This document shows, piece after piece, positions 17,232 through 26,012 of a DNA stretch of 64,000 bases. The DNA is from Sandaracinaceae bacterium. Its GTDB lineage: Bacteria; Myxococcota_A; Polyangia; Polyangiales; Houyiibacteriaceae. Each line of letters starts with the position of its first letter. Position 1 is the first letter of the stretch. A program made the translations under genes and the position numbers. The stretch is taken from assembly GCA_020633055.1 (NCBI GenBank), contig JACKEJ010000010.1, positions 450,524 through 514,523 on the forward strand, read 5' to 3'. The notes under the pieces are model-generated. The model did no database searches. It had not been told where the DNA came from and saw only the letters and a program-made list of their open reading frames with translations.

Positions 17232-18590
17232 TCACGCGAGGCCGTAGTCTTTGATCTTGTAGAGCAGCGCGCGGTGGCTGATCTCCAACAGCTTCGCGGC
17301 CTGCGTGCGGTTGCCGTCGGTCTTGTCGAGGGCCTTGCGGATCAGCGCCTCCTCGATGAAACGCTGCGTCTTCTTGATGGACAGCTCCCCGCTGGCGAGG
17401 ATGGACGCCACCATGTCGGTAGGCGTGCGGACGCGCTCGGGGAGGTCGGACTCACCGAGCTGCTGCCGCTCGGTCAAGACCACCGCGCGCTCGATGAGGT
17501 TCTCCAGCTCGCGGACGTTGCCCGGAAAGGGGTACTCGAGGAGGCGCTTCTTGGCGACGGCGTCCAGGCCACGCACGTCGGTGCCGAGCCGAGCGTTGCA
17601 GCGTGCGACGAAGTGCTCCGCGAGCAGGAGGATGTCGTCCGCCCTCTCACGGAGCGGCGGCGCTTTGATCTGCAACACGTTCAAGCGGTAGAAGAGGTCT
17701 TCGCGGAAGCGCCCCTCGCGCACCTCGTGCTCGAGGTCGCGCACGGTAGCCGCGACGACGCGCACCTTGATGGCCTTGTCGCGCGTGTCGCCGACGGGGC
17801 GTATCGTCCCCTCCTGGAGGACGCGCAGCAGCTTCACTTGGAGGGGCAGCGGCAGCTCGCCGATCTCGTCCAGGAACAGCGTCCCGCCGTCCGCTTCTTC
17901 GAACAGGCCGCGCTTGTCGGACCGCGCGTCGGTGAACGCTCCCTTCTTGTGGCCGAACAGCTCCGTCTCGAGCAGGGAGCCAGGGATGGCGCCACAGTTG
18001 ACGGGCACGAAGCGGCCGGCCCGCTGCGCCCCGTGGTCGTGCAGGGCACGGGCGATCAGCTCCTTGCCCGTGCCGCTCTCGCCCTGGATCAACACGGTCG
18101 TGTCGTAGCCGGCGACCTTCTCGACCACGCGGAACACCTGCCGCATGACGTCGCTCTTGCCGAGCATCTGCGCGAACGACTGCTGCTCGCGCACGGCTTC
18201 ACGGAGGGCCTTGTTCTCCCGCCGCAGCGTCTCGCGTTCCTCGGCCTTGCGCAGCGCGAGCAACACCTCGTCGCGCTTGAAGGGCTTGGCCACGTAGTCG
18301 TAGGCACCCGCCTTCATCGCGTCGAGCGCGAGGTCGAGGGAGCCGTAGGCGCTCATGATGATGACCGTCGCGTCCTGCCCGCGGGCGCGCAGCGCGGCGC
18401 ACAGCTCGATGCCCGTCATCCCGCCCATGCGCACGTCCGCCAGCACGAAGTCTGGGTCGAAAGTGGACACTCTGGACAGGGCCTCCTCGGCGCTCGCCAC
18501 GGTCTCGACCTCGTAGCCCGCCTTCTTGAGGAGCGTCCCCAGCACCAGCCGGATGTTCTCTTCGTCGTCGGCGACCAAGACCCGCTTCAC
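17232..18590 (-). CDS. NtrC-family sigma54-dependent response regulator
   Basis: A 452-residue enhancer-binding protein. The GTG at 18590 is chosen because GAGG lies 6 nt upstream and it opens straight into the receiver domain (VKRVLVADDEENIRL, acceptor Asp52). The AAA+ domain has Walker A GESGTGKE (about 163), the sigma54-contact loop in the variant form GAFTDA instead of GAFTGA (about 218), Walker B LFLDEIGEL, and the arginine-finger region. The C-terminus is a Fis-type helix-turn-helix (GNRTQAAKLLEISHRALLYKI). No sensor kinase is adjacent. It is divergent from the VWA lipoprotein genes, and a strong sigma54 promoter match lies in the shared intergenic region, so these genes are its most likely targets. 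Confidence 0.93.
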   Translation of the reverse strand: MKRVLVADDEENIRLVLGTLLKKAGYEVETVASAEEALSRVSTFDPDFVLADVRMGGMTGIELCAALRARGQDATVIIMSAYGSLDLALDAMKAGAYDYVAKPFKRDEVLLALRKAEERETLRRENKALREAVREQQSFAQMLGKSDVMRQVFRVVEKVAGYDTTVLIQGESGTGKELIARALHDHGAQRAGRFVPVNCGAIPGSLLETELFGHKKGAFTDARSDKRGLFEEADGGTLFLDEIGELPLPLQVKLLRVLQEGTIRPVGDTRDKAIKVRVVAATVRDLEHEVREGRFREDLFYRLNVLQIKAPPLRERADDILLLAEHFVARCNARLGTDVRGLDAVAKKRLLEYPFPGNVRELENLIERAVVLTERQQLGESDLPERVRTPTDMVASILASGELSIKKTQRFIEEALIRKALDKTDGNRTQAAKLLEISHRALLYKIKDYGLA

Positions 18591-18895
18591 AGCCGACCTC
18601 GGGGTAGACCCTCGCAATGATTGCGGAGCAGCATTCGTCGCATCTGCAAAACGTATCTAGCGGGGGGCCGTACGTCGAGGGCGAACGCCGAACAGACCAC
18701 ACCGTTGACGCATGACAACCAAGTTGCCGCACGTACGCTGCACAACACCAGAAAGCGCCCCTGGGTCGGGTGGCACGCGGTTCGCTTGGCTCGAAAGCGG
18801 ACTCGGACCTTCGCCTCATCGCCTAAGCACCCTATGGTGTTGATCTTTCTGGGCCTGTGGAGGTATCTTCGCGGCCTCGCGTTCTTGGAGGAACC
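18591..18895. promoter_or_regulatory. Intergenic control region between sigma54 activator and VWA gene
   Basis: This 305-bp divergent region holds no convincing gene. It contains the sigma54 promoter match at 18771-18786 directed to the right, the Shine-Dalgarno of the activator (GAGG, read leftward) at its left end and GGAGGA (18887-18892) before the VWA start at its right end. About 180 bp remain between the promoter and the activator gene, room for enhancer sites; GTACG appears near 18670 and again near 18732, but I could not define a convincing palindrome. Confidence 0.6.
18771..18786 (+). promoter_or_regulatory. Sigma54 (RpoN) promoter
   Basis: The sequence TGGCACG-CGGT-TCGCT matches the -24/-12 consensus TGGCACG-N4-TTGCW at every defined base but one (C for T in TTGC), with the GG and GC elements at the required 10-bp spacing. 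Transcription would start near 18798, about 100 nt before the ATG of the VWA lipoprotein gene. The neighbouring divergent gene encodes a sigma54 activator, which makes chance occurrence less likely. Confidence 0.75.
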
Positions 18896-20830
18896 ATGTA
18901 CTTGCGCTCACGCAGTCTCACAGCCCTGCTCTCGATCGCCACCGTGCTGCTCGGGGGCTGTCTCGACCGCCCCCTGAGGCCCATCAACCCGTGCACCGTG
19001 TCGGGTGTCGTCAACGAGGTCGCCGTCGAGAAGATCAACGAGATCGACCTCCTCTTCCTGGTCGACAACTCGGCGTCCATGCGTGAAGAGCAGCAAGCGC
19101 TCATCTCGGAGATCCCCCGTCTGGTCGAGATCCTCGCGGGTGGCGACCTGGATGGCGACACCATTCAGGACTTCGAGCCGGTCTCCAGCATCCAAGTCGG
19201 CATCATCACCAGCGACATGGGCATCGGCGGGGTCGACATCCCAGCCGCAGCGCGTTGCGGAAGCGTCTTGGGCGATGACGGCGTCCTGATCGATCTCCAC
19301 CGCGGCTCGGACGGCGCGTGCCCCACGGAGCCCGCCGTCCCCGCGTTCCTCACGTTCATGGCGGGGACGGACAATGCAGCGACGTTCGCAGCGTCCGTCG
19401 GATGCCTCGCCGACACGGGCTCTGACGGATGCTCCTTCGAACAGCAGCTCGAGGCCGTCCTGAAAGCCCTCACCCCGGCGGACTCCACCGTCACGTTCCC
19501 GCAGTTCCGACGCGGGGTGGAGGTGCGTCGGACGACCGGGCACGGTGGGTCGGGCGTGAACTCGGGCTTCCTCCGCGCCAACTCGCTGCTCGCGGTGATC
19601 GTGGTGACGGACGAGGACGACTGCTCGAGCTCGGACCTCGATCTCTACGACGTGACCAGCGGCGACCAGACGTACCCCGTCCCCCGGGACAACGCCAACA
19701 TGCCGGCTCCGCAGCGGCAGTGCGCGACGTACCGAAACGTGCAGTACGACGTGATGACCCGGTACGTGGACGGCATCCTGGCCCTGCGGCCCGGACAGCG
19801 CCCCGACTTCACCATCTTCGCCACGATCTCGGGCGTCGACCCGGACGTCCTCGATGCCAACAGCCGACCGGAGCTCGTCAACGGCATCGAAGTGACGACC
19901 GTGGACATCGAGGCCATCCTGGCGGACGCATCGATGATCGAGCGCGCCAACGCCCAGAACAACGACCTCGAGCCGAGCTGTGTGCGCCCGAATCCGATGG
20001 ATCCCGGGAACGCGAACCTCGACAACGAGGCCTACCCGCCGCGCCGCCTGCTGGAGGTCACACGGGGGCTCATCGAGGCGCAGGCCGGCGGCGTGGTGGC
20101 CTCCATCTGTCAGGCCCGCGACGCTGAGAACGGCGACTACACCGCCGACTTCAGCGACGCTGTCCAGTCGATCGTGGCGCGCATCGCCGCGTCGCTGCCC
20201 ACCAGCTGCCTCCCGCGCCCGCTCATCCGCGGAGGCGACAACACCGTGTTCTGTCAGATCCTCGAGGTGCTCCCCGAGGGCTCCTCCTGCGCCGAACAGG
20301 AGGCCCGCGGCCGCGAGCCGGAGGCCGTGCGCATGGAGGGGACGCGCGAGGTGTGTCGCGTGAACCAGGTCGTCCCCACCCCCGAGAACATCGCGAACGG
20401 GCAGGAGCCGAGCGGGCTCGGCTGGTTCTACGACGACTACTCGGCGGAGCTCGACGACGACTGCTTCCGCTTCGAAGAGGACAACCGCCAGCAGATCCGG
20501 TTCACCACGGGTGCCGAGTCGATTCCGGGCGCGAAGTTCCGCCTCGAGTGCGTGAGCCCGGTGGTCCCGACGGGAGACGTCGCGGACATCGGCTCCGAGT
20601 GCGCCGGCGGTAATCAGGCGCCGTGCGACCTGGATGGTGACGACCTCGCCAGCTTCCGTTCGCGCTACGACCGCGAGGGAGCGTCCTTGGTGTGTGACAA
20701 CGTCACGAACACGTGCCAGTTCGCGTGCGCCACGGACGCCGACTGCCCGGGTGGCAACGTGTGCTTCGGGTCGGACGACGGCAACGAGGGCAACAACGCG
20801 TACTGCGTGAGCCCGACCTGTCAGTTCTGA
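18896..20830 (+). CDS. VWA-domain lipoprotein, cysteine-rich
   Basis: The ATG at 18896 has GGAGGA 3 nt upstream and begins a lipoprotein signal with lipobox LLGGC (Cys22). A von Willebrand factor A domain follows (about 48-330) with the metal-site motif DNSAS (57-61) and a later TDEDDCSS segment. The last third is rich in paired cysteines (for example CQFACATDADCPGGNVC), similar to cysteine-cluster modules common in myxobacterial surface proteins. The 644-residue product should be an extracytoplasmic metal-dependent adhesion or ligand-binding protein. It is paralogous to the next gene, probably under the sigma54 promoter upstream, and is followed by a clear intrinsic terminator. Confidence 0.85.
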   Translation: MYLRSRSLTALLSIATVLLGGCLDRPLRPINPCTVSGVVNEVAVEKINEIDLLFLVDNSASMREEQQALISEIPRLVEILAGGDLDGDTIQDFEPVSSIQVGIITSDMGIGGVDIPAAARCGSVLGDDGVLIDLHRGSDGACPTEPAVPAFLTFMAGTDNAATFAASVGCLADTGSDGCSFEQQLEAVLKALTPADSTVTFPQFRRGVEVRRTTGHGGSGVNSGFLRANSLLAVIVVTDEDDCSSSDLDLYDVTSGDQTYPVPRDNANMPAPQRQCATYRNVQYDVMTRYVDGILALRPGQRPDFTIFATISGVDPDVLDANSRPELVNGIEVTTVDIEAILADASMIERANAQNNDLEPSCVRPNPMDPGNANLDNEAYPPRRLLEVTRGLIEAQAGGVVASICQARDAENGDYTADFSDAVQSIVARIAASLPTSCLPRPLIRGGDNTVFCQILEVLPEGSSCAEQEARGREPEAVRMEGTREVCRVNQVVPTPENIANGQEPSGLGWFYDDYSAELDDDCFRFEEDNRQQIRFTTGAESIPGAKFRLECVSPVVPTGDVADIGSECAGGNQAPCDLDGDDLASFRSRYDREGASLVCDNVTNTCQFACATDADCPGGNVCFGSDDGNEGNNAYCVSPTCQF

Positions 20831-20851
20831 ACCCAACGTGACACGCTGAAC

Positions 20852-20890
20852 GCGGCGACCCTCTCACGGGGGTCGCCGTTTTCGTTTTCT
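20852..20890 (+). terminator. Rho-independent terminator
   Basis: Perfect stem CGGCGACC (20853-20860) and GGTCGCCG (20871-20878), loop of 10 nt that can extend the stem by one or two pairs, followed directly by a T-rich run (TTTTCGTTTT). It lies 22 nt after the first VWA gene and before the second, implying that read-through or a separate promoter supplies the second gene. Confidence 0.88.
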
Positions 20891-20910
20891 GGCCTACTGT
20901 GTCGCTGCGC

Positions 20911-22737
20911 ATGCCCTTCGCCCCTCTACGTCGAACCCGAGCGAACACACGCGGGTTGCCGCTCCTGTTGAGCGCGTTGGTGGGCCTGGGCTGCGACCCG
21001 TACGCACGTGACCTCGGATCGGTGCCGCCCTGCGGGCAGCGCATCCTCGTGGAGCGTGTGACGATCACGCCGCCACCCCGCCTGGATCTGCTGCTGGTCG
21101 TGGACGACTCGTCCTCCATGGATGACGAACAACGCGCCCTGCGACGCGAGATCCCGCGCCTCATCCGCATCCTCACCACAGGCGACGTGGACGAAGACGG
21201 CCTGCGTGACCTCGAGCGCATCGACGACCTGCACGTAGGTGTCGTGCGCACGGACATGGGGACGGGTCCCTACCCCTCGAGCCAGTGCCCCGGAGGGCGA
21301 GGAGCCGACGGTGTGTTGCAGCAGACGTCAGGCGTGGTGCCCGCCGTCGCCTGCGCATCGGCCTACCCGCCCTTCGTCTCGTTCCCCGAGCTGAGCGCCG
21401 ACGACGTGGCAGTGGCGGCCCAGTGTGTGGCCACGGTCGGGACCGACGGATGCAACTTCGAGCAGCCCTTGGAAGCGCTGCTCAAGGCGCTGACGCCCAG
21501 CACGGCCGGACCGCTGTTCGTGGAAGGTCGCGTCGGTCACGGCGACGGTGCCAACGTGGGGTTCTTGCGCGAGGACGCGGTCCTGGTCGTGGTGCTGCTC
21601 ACCGACGAGGACGACTGCTCCAGCCCGGACGATCGCCTCTACCAAGTCGATGGCGACGCATACCCGGGCCCGTTCCTCGACGACGACCCAGGAACCCACC
21701 CGACCCCGCTGCTGGACCGACGCTGCGCGGCGTACCGCGATGCGCAGTACGAGCCGACGCGCTACGTGGAGGGGCTCCTGGCGCTGCCCACGCGCGGCGT
21801 GGTGCTCGCGGGGGTCGTAGGGCTGCCTGTCGACGCGAGCGAGGCGTTCCAAAGAGACGGGGACTTCCAGGCGTTGCTGCGACACCCGGCCATGGCAGAG
21901 CGTGCCGCGCCCGATGCCCCGGCCTCGTTGGTACCCGCGTGTACGCGTATGGAAGGGACACTTGCCTCCAGCGCGACGCCCGCCCGCCGCATCGTGCAAG
22001 TGGCCGAGGCGCTACGCGAGGGGGGCGGGCAGGTGGTGCTCGAGAGCATCTGCCGCGCTGACACGCTGGGTCGCGCGGACTACTCGTCGTTGGCCACCAG
22101 CCTCCTCGCGCCCATCGCCGCGGCCCTCGGGGACAGCTGTCTCGCGACCCCCTTGCGACGCCTCCCGAGCGGTGAGGTGCGCTGTCAGATCGACGAGACG
22201 CTCCCGTCAGGCGGACGCTGCGCGGACGTCCCGGGGCGTTCGCTGGCGCGGCTCGACGAGTCGGGCCGCGAGGTCTGTCGGCTGACCCAGCTGGTGCCGT
22301 CCGACGAAGAGCGCGTGGCGGCGGCCCCTCCGGCTGGCGTGGGCTGGTACTACGACGACTACACCGCGCGGGCGCTCGGTCAATGCCCAGCCACGCGCCC
22401 GCAGCTATTGAACTTCGCAGCGACCGAGCCAACGCCCAGGGCGCAGCTGCGGATCGAGTGCGTGTTCGACGACGTGGGAGATCCGGACGTGCCGAGCTGG
22501 GGCAGCGCGTGTCGTCTGAGCGTGCCCGACGGTTGCGCCCTCGATGCGGCCGGGCTCGCTGCGCTTCGCGCGCGCGCGGGCCGCGACGACGCCCGGCTGG
22601 CCTGTGAGCCCGCGACCAGCCTGTGCGAGCTGCGGTGCCGCACCGACGCGGAGTGCCCCCTGGGCTTCGCCTGCGCTTCGTCCGCCCTTGCCGATGGCCT
22701 CGGGGACGGCTACTGCACCGATCCCCGCTGTGACTGA
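20911..22737 (+). CDS. VWA-domain lipoprotein, paralogue of the preceding gene
   Basis: The 608-residue product from the ATG at 20911 has a short signal peptide with lipobox LGLGC (Cys28) and a VWA domain (about 58-330) with DDSSS (65-69). Its order of motifs (EEP-like MIDAS region, GCNFEQPLEALLKALTP, TDEDDCSSPDD, GVGWYYDDY, C-terminal CELRCRTDAECPLGFAC) parallels that of the upstream protein almost step by step, so the two arose by tandem duplication and have diverged strongly. The frame is open to a GTG at 20899. Presumably surface-exposed; ligand unknown. Confidence 0.85.
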   Translation: MPFAPLRRTRANTRGLPLLLSALVGLGCDPYARDLGSVPPCGQRILVERVTITPPPRLDLLLVVDDSSSMDDEQRALRREIPRLIRILTTGDVDEDGLRDLERIDDLHVGVVRTDMGTGPYPSSQCPGGRGADGVLQQTSGVVPAVACASAYPPFVSFPELSADDVAVAAQCVATVGTDGCNFEQPLEALLKALTPSTAGPLFVEGRVGHGDGANVGFLREDAVLVVVLLTDEDDCSSPDDRLYQVDGDAYPGPFLDDDPGTHPTPLLDRRCAAYRDAQYEPTRYVEGLLALPTRGVVLAGVVGLPVDASEAFQRDGDFQALLRHPAMAERAAPDAPASLVPACTRMEGTLASSATPARRIVQVAEALREGGGQVVLESICRADTLGRADYSSLATSLLAPIAAALGDSCLATPLRRLPSGEVRCQIDETLPSGGRCADVPGRSLARLDESGREVCRLTQLVPSDEERVAAAPPAGVGWYYDDYTARALGQCPATRPQLLNFAATEPTPRAQLRIECVFDDVGDPDVPSWGSACRLSVPDGCALDAAGLAALRARAGRDDARLACEPATSLCELRCRTDAECPLGFACASSALADGLGDGYCTDPRCD

Positions 22738-22830
22738 ACGCCCCCTTCGCACGTCCGCGCGCCCCGTCGGAGCACGATCCAGGATCGGACGAAGCTCCGG
22801 CGCGCGCGGCCGACGCTCGGAGGGCGCGGG

Positions 22831-25218
22831 ATGAACGAACCCCACACGCCGCTCGGCCCGGTGGTGTTCGGCGAGCTCGCGCGGCGAGTCACCGCCTTGC
22901 GCTGGGTTGCGCTGGTGGTGTGTGCCGTGCTCACGTCCGTGTGTGGCTGGCTGGCCCTCGATCGGCTGACTGTGAACCACCGCAGCGAGAATCTGCTCGG
23001 CAGCGACTCCGCCTCGGTCGCGACCCTCGAGCGCCTCGAGGCGCTCTTCGGGCACGACAAGGTGTTCCTCGTCAGTGCCCAGGGCGAGGTGCTCACCCCG
23101 CAGTTCCTTTCGCGCCTGCGTGCACTGCACGAGCGCATCGAGGGCCTCGGCCTCTCGGTGACCTCGCTGGCAAACGCGACGCAGCTGGTCCTCGCCGACG
23201 GCGAGCTGCGCGCGCGACCGTTGCTGACCGACGCGCCCAGCGACGACACGATCCCCGCGCTGCGGCGCGCCGTGCTCGGCAACCCAGCGCTCGTCGAGCA
23301 CGTGATCAGCGGCGACGCCTACGGCGCCACGCTGCTGGTACGGAGCGAGGTCCACGACGACCAAGAGGCGATACGCGTCTGTGACGCGCTGACGGAACTG
23401 TTGGCCAACGCAACGGAGGAAGGGTTCCGGCTGAACCTGACTGGCATGGTCGCCCTGGACACGGCGCTCGACCACGCCATGCAACGCGATCTCCCGCTGG
23501 TCGTGGGGACGTGCCTCGCGACCATGCTCCTGATCCTCGCGTTCCTCTACCGCGGCCCCTTCGGGGTCGCTGGGCCGTTGCTGGTGGTCGTCCAGGCGGT
23601 GGTGTGGACGCTCGGCGCGATGGCCTACTTCGGGGTGCCGATGACGGGCGTCACGAGCGTCCTGGCGGCGTTCCTGATCTGCGTGGGCATGGCCGACTCC
23701 ATCCACGTGCAGTCGCACTTTCGCGACCTGCGGCGCGACGGCGCGACGCCGCGCGACGCCGTCGTCGAGGCCGTGTCGCAGACCGGGGTGCCTGTGCTGC
23801 TGACGTCCCTCACCACCATGGCGGGCCTGCTGAGCTTCCGGACCGCGAGCCTCGCGGCCATTGTGGACATGGGCACCTTCGGCGCTCTCGGCGTGGCCGC
23901 CGCGCTGCTGCTCTCGTTGGTGTTCCTGCCCGCCTTCCTCACGTTCCACCGTGGCGGCGGCCTCGGCGCCCGCGCCGCGCAGCGTGCACGCGAAGGCGTC
24001 CCCGTGGCTTCCGACCGCCTCGAGCGCGTACTCGCCTTGTGTGATGCGGCCTCCCGACCGCGGCGCGAGGCCGGCCGCCTCCGGTATGGTCGACGCAACC
24101 TCACTCTGCTCTTGTCGGCCGCGCTGCTGATCGCGTCTGGCTTCGGGCTGACCCACCTGCGCGGACGCCACGACCCAGTGGGTTGGCTCCCCACCGACGA
24201 TCCGACGCGCGTCGCCATCGAAGAGGTCGACGCGGCCTTCGGCGGCACCGCCACGATCCAAGTGCTCGTCAGCGCACCGTTGGGCCAGACGCTGATCCAC
24301 GAGGACGCGATGCGACGCCTAGCAGCGCTCGCGGCTCACGCGCTCGCCTACGAGCCGCCCGGGGCTGGCCGAGAGCGCGTCGTGACGGGGGTGACGAGCG
24401 CCCTCGACCTGCTGCGCGAGGCGCAGCGCGCCGTGTCGGGTGAGCCCGACGGCTATGGCTTGCCCGAGACGGAGCAGGAGACCATCGAGCGCTTCGCGCA
24501 GCTGCGCGTGGTCGCACCAGAGACCTTGCGACGCTACCTCACGGACGACGGGAGGCACGCGCTCATGACGCTGCGCGTGCGCTGGCTCGAGGCCGGCGAG
24601 TACCGGCCGTTGGCGGCATACCTGGACGCCGGGATTCGGGAGCAGATCGGCACCGCAGCCCACGTGGAGCTGACCGGGTCGGCCTACACGGGCTTCGAGG
24701 TGGTGAGCGCGCTGATGGTGGACCTCACGAAGAGCTTCTTGGCCGCCCTCTGCGTCATCACGCTGCTGATGGTGCTGCTCTTCGGCGACTTCAAGCTCGG
24801 CCTGGTGGCCATGCTCCCGAGCCTGCTGCCGCTCGCGCTCGTCGGCGGCGCGATGGGCGCGCTCGGGATCCCGCTGGACCTGAACACGCTGATGGTGGCC
24901 AGCATCGTCATCGGCATCGCCGTGGACGACACCATCCATTTCTTCTACGCCTTCCACGCGAGCGAGCCCACAGGTGGCACCGAAGGCGGCATCGCCGCCG
25001 TGTTCGCGCACACCGCACGCGCCATGGTAGCGACGAGCGCGGTGCTCGCCATCGGGTTCGCCACCTATGGCCTGGCCCGCCTCGAGAACATCCGTCACTT
25101 CGGCCTCTTGGTGGCACTGACGGTCATGGTGGCGCTCGCGTCGGACCTGGTCTTCACCCCCGCGCTGCTGCGCGCGATCTACCACCGCGGCGTACGGCCA
25201 CCCGGCCGCGACGCCTGA
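22831..25218 (+). CDS. MMPL/RND-family transporter
   Basis: A 795-residue polytopic membrane protein with the symmetric layout of RND/MMPL exporters: one N-terminal helix, a large periplasmic loop, a block of five to six helices (about 225-375), a second helix and loop, and a second block of helices near the C-terminus (about 635-790). Charged residues typical of proton relay occur in the helices (for example the GMADSIHVQSHF and GIAVDDTIHFFYAFH segments). A GGAGGG site lies 6 nt upstream of the ATG. Such proteins move lipids, hopanoids or hydrophobic molecules across the envelope using the proton gradient. It follows the two VWA genes on the same strand, 93 nt downstream. Confidence 0.88.
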   Translation: MNEPHTPLGPVVFGELARRVTALRWVALVVCAVLTSVCGWLALDRLTVNHRSENLLGSDSASVATLERLEALFGHDKVFLVSAQGEVLTPQFLSRLRALHERIEGLGLSVTSLANATQLVLADGELRARPLLTDAPSDDTIPALRRAVLGNPALVEHVISGDAYGATLLVRSEVHDDQEAIRVCDALTELLANATEEGFRLNLTGMVALDTALDHAMQRDLPLVVGTCLATMLLILAFLYRGPFGVAGPLLVVVQAVVWTLGAMAYFGVPMTGVTSVLAAFLICVGMADSIHVQSHFRDLRRDGATPRDAVVEAVSQTGVPVLLTSLTTMAGLLSFRTASLAAIVDMGTFGALGVAAALLLSLVFLPAFLTFHRGGGLGARAAQRAREGVPVASDRLERVLALCDAASRPRREAGRLRYGRRNLTLLLSAALLIASGFGLTHLRGRHDPVGWLPTDDPTRVAIEEVDAAFGGTATIQVLVSAPLGQTLIHEDAMRRLAALAAHALAYEPPGAGRERVVTGVTSALDLLREAQRAVSGEPDGYGLPETEQETIERFAQLRVVAPETLRRYLTDDGRHALMTLRVRWLEAGEYRPLAAYLDAGIREQIGTAAHVELTGSAYTGFEVVSALMVDLTKSFLAALCVITLLMVLLFGDFKLGLVAMLPSLLPLALVGGAMGALGIPLDLNTLMVASIVIGIAVDDTIHFFYAFHASEPTGGTEGGIAAVFAHTARAMVATSAVLAIGFATYGLARLENIRHFGLLVALTVMVALASDLVFTPALLRAIYHRGVRPPGRDA

Positions 25219-25340
25219 CGTAACGCGGTCCGCGCCCGTGGCGTCATGGCCTCAGCGTCGGGACGCGCTGGCATACGTCCTTCCGGCGCCACCGCCGCAT
25301 GCCGACGTGCGCACCGGCGCCCGGCGCGCACGTGACGCGC

Positions 25341-26006
25341 TCACAGGCCGAGGGCCTGGGAGACCAACGCGTCGTTCGAGAGCGCGCGCAGCCGCCGGGT
25401 AGTGCTGCGCACGCCGTAGAGGTCGTACACCAGCAACGCTGCGCCTTGCGTGACCATGCCCCACCCTGCCCCGCGGGCCGTGCCAGGGTGGCGCGTGCGC
25501 TGCGCGAGCCCCACCAAGAGCGCCCCTGCAACCACGTAGAGCACATCGAGCCCGGCGTTGACGGCGAACGACGTGCGCTTCCAACGCTCGCTGCGCGCCC
25601 ACGCCGCCACACGCTCAGCCACCGTGTCGGGGGTCGCACCCGTCAGCTCGAAGGGCTCGGTCCGCGCGCGATGGCGAAGGTCCAGCTGCCCCAGGCCGAG
25701 CGGCACGTTGATGAGCCCGAACGACAGCGTGGTCAGCCCGAACGAGAGCCAGCGCGCGTCGTCGCGTCCGACCACCGCCGTGAGCGCGCCCGCCAGCGTG
25801 CCCACCACGCCCAGCGTGAAGAGCGCGGCCCCTTCGCGCCGGCGCTCGCGCACGTGCTGAAGACGCAGGGTGACGACGTCGGGCCCCGCCTGCGCCCCGG
25901 CCATGAGTTCCTCGATGGGCGGCGGCGGCAAGGAGGACTGTGCGTCCACGCGGGCACTCACGCTCGCCAGCCCAGAGAGCGCGAGCGCGAACAACCATGT
26001 GCGCAC
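25341..26006 (-). CDS. Exported/membrane protein of unknown function
   Basis: A 221-residue protein starting at GTG 26006, with GAGG overlapping the folE stop 4 nt upstream. The N-terminus is a signal-like segment ending near VDAQSS. At least three further hydrophobic stretches (about 58-80, 87-108, 145-165) suggest an integral membrane protein. No family recognised. It is the last gene of a three-gene minus-strand group with folE and a lipoprotein, with a 6-nt gap. Confidence 0.7.
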   Translation of the reverse strand: MRTWLFALALSGLASVSARVDAQSSLPPPPIEELMAGAQAGPDVVTLRLQHVRERRREGAALFTLGVVGTLAGALTAVVGRDDARWLSFGLTTLSFGLINVPLGLGQLDLRHRARTEPFELTGATPDTVAERVAAWARSERWKRTSFAVNAGLDVLYVVAGALLVGLAQRTRHPGTARGAGWGMVTQGAALLVYDLYGVRSTTRRLRALSNDALVSQALGL

Positions 26007-26012
26007 GACGCC

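Noticed and set aside
18908..20836. Minus-strand frame of about 640 codons opposite the first VWA gene
   Set aside because: Shadow composition; the plus-strand gene has signal peptide, MIDAS and ribosome site.
22405..24300. Minus-strand frame opposite the second VWA and MMPL genes
   Set aside because: Spans two real genes on the other strand and has shadow composition.
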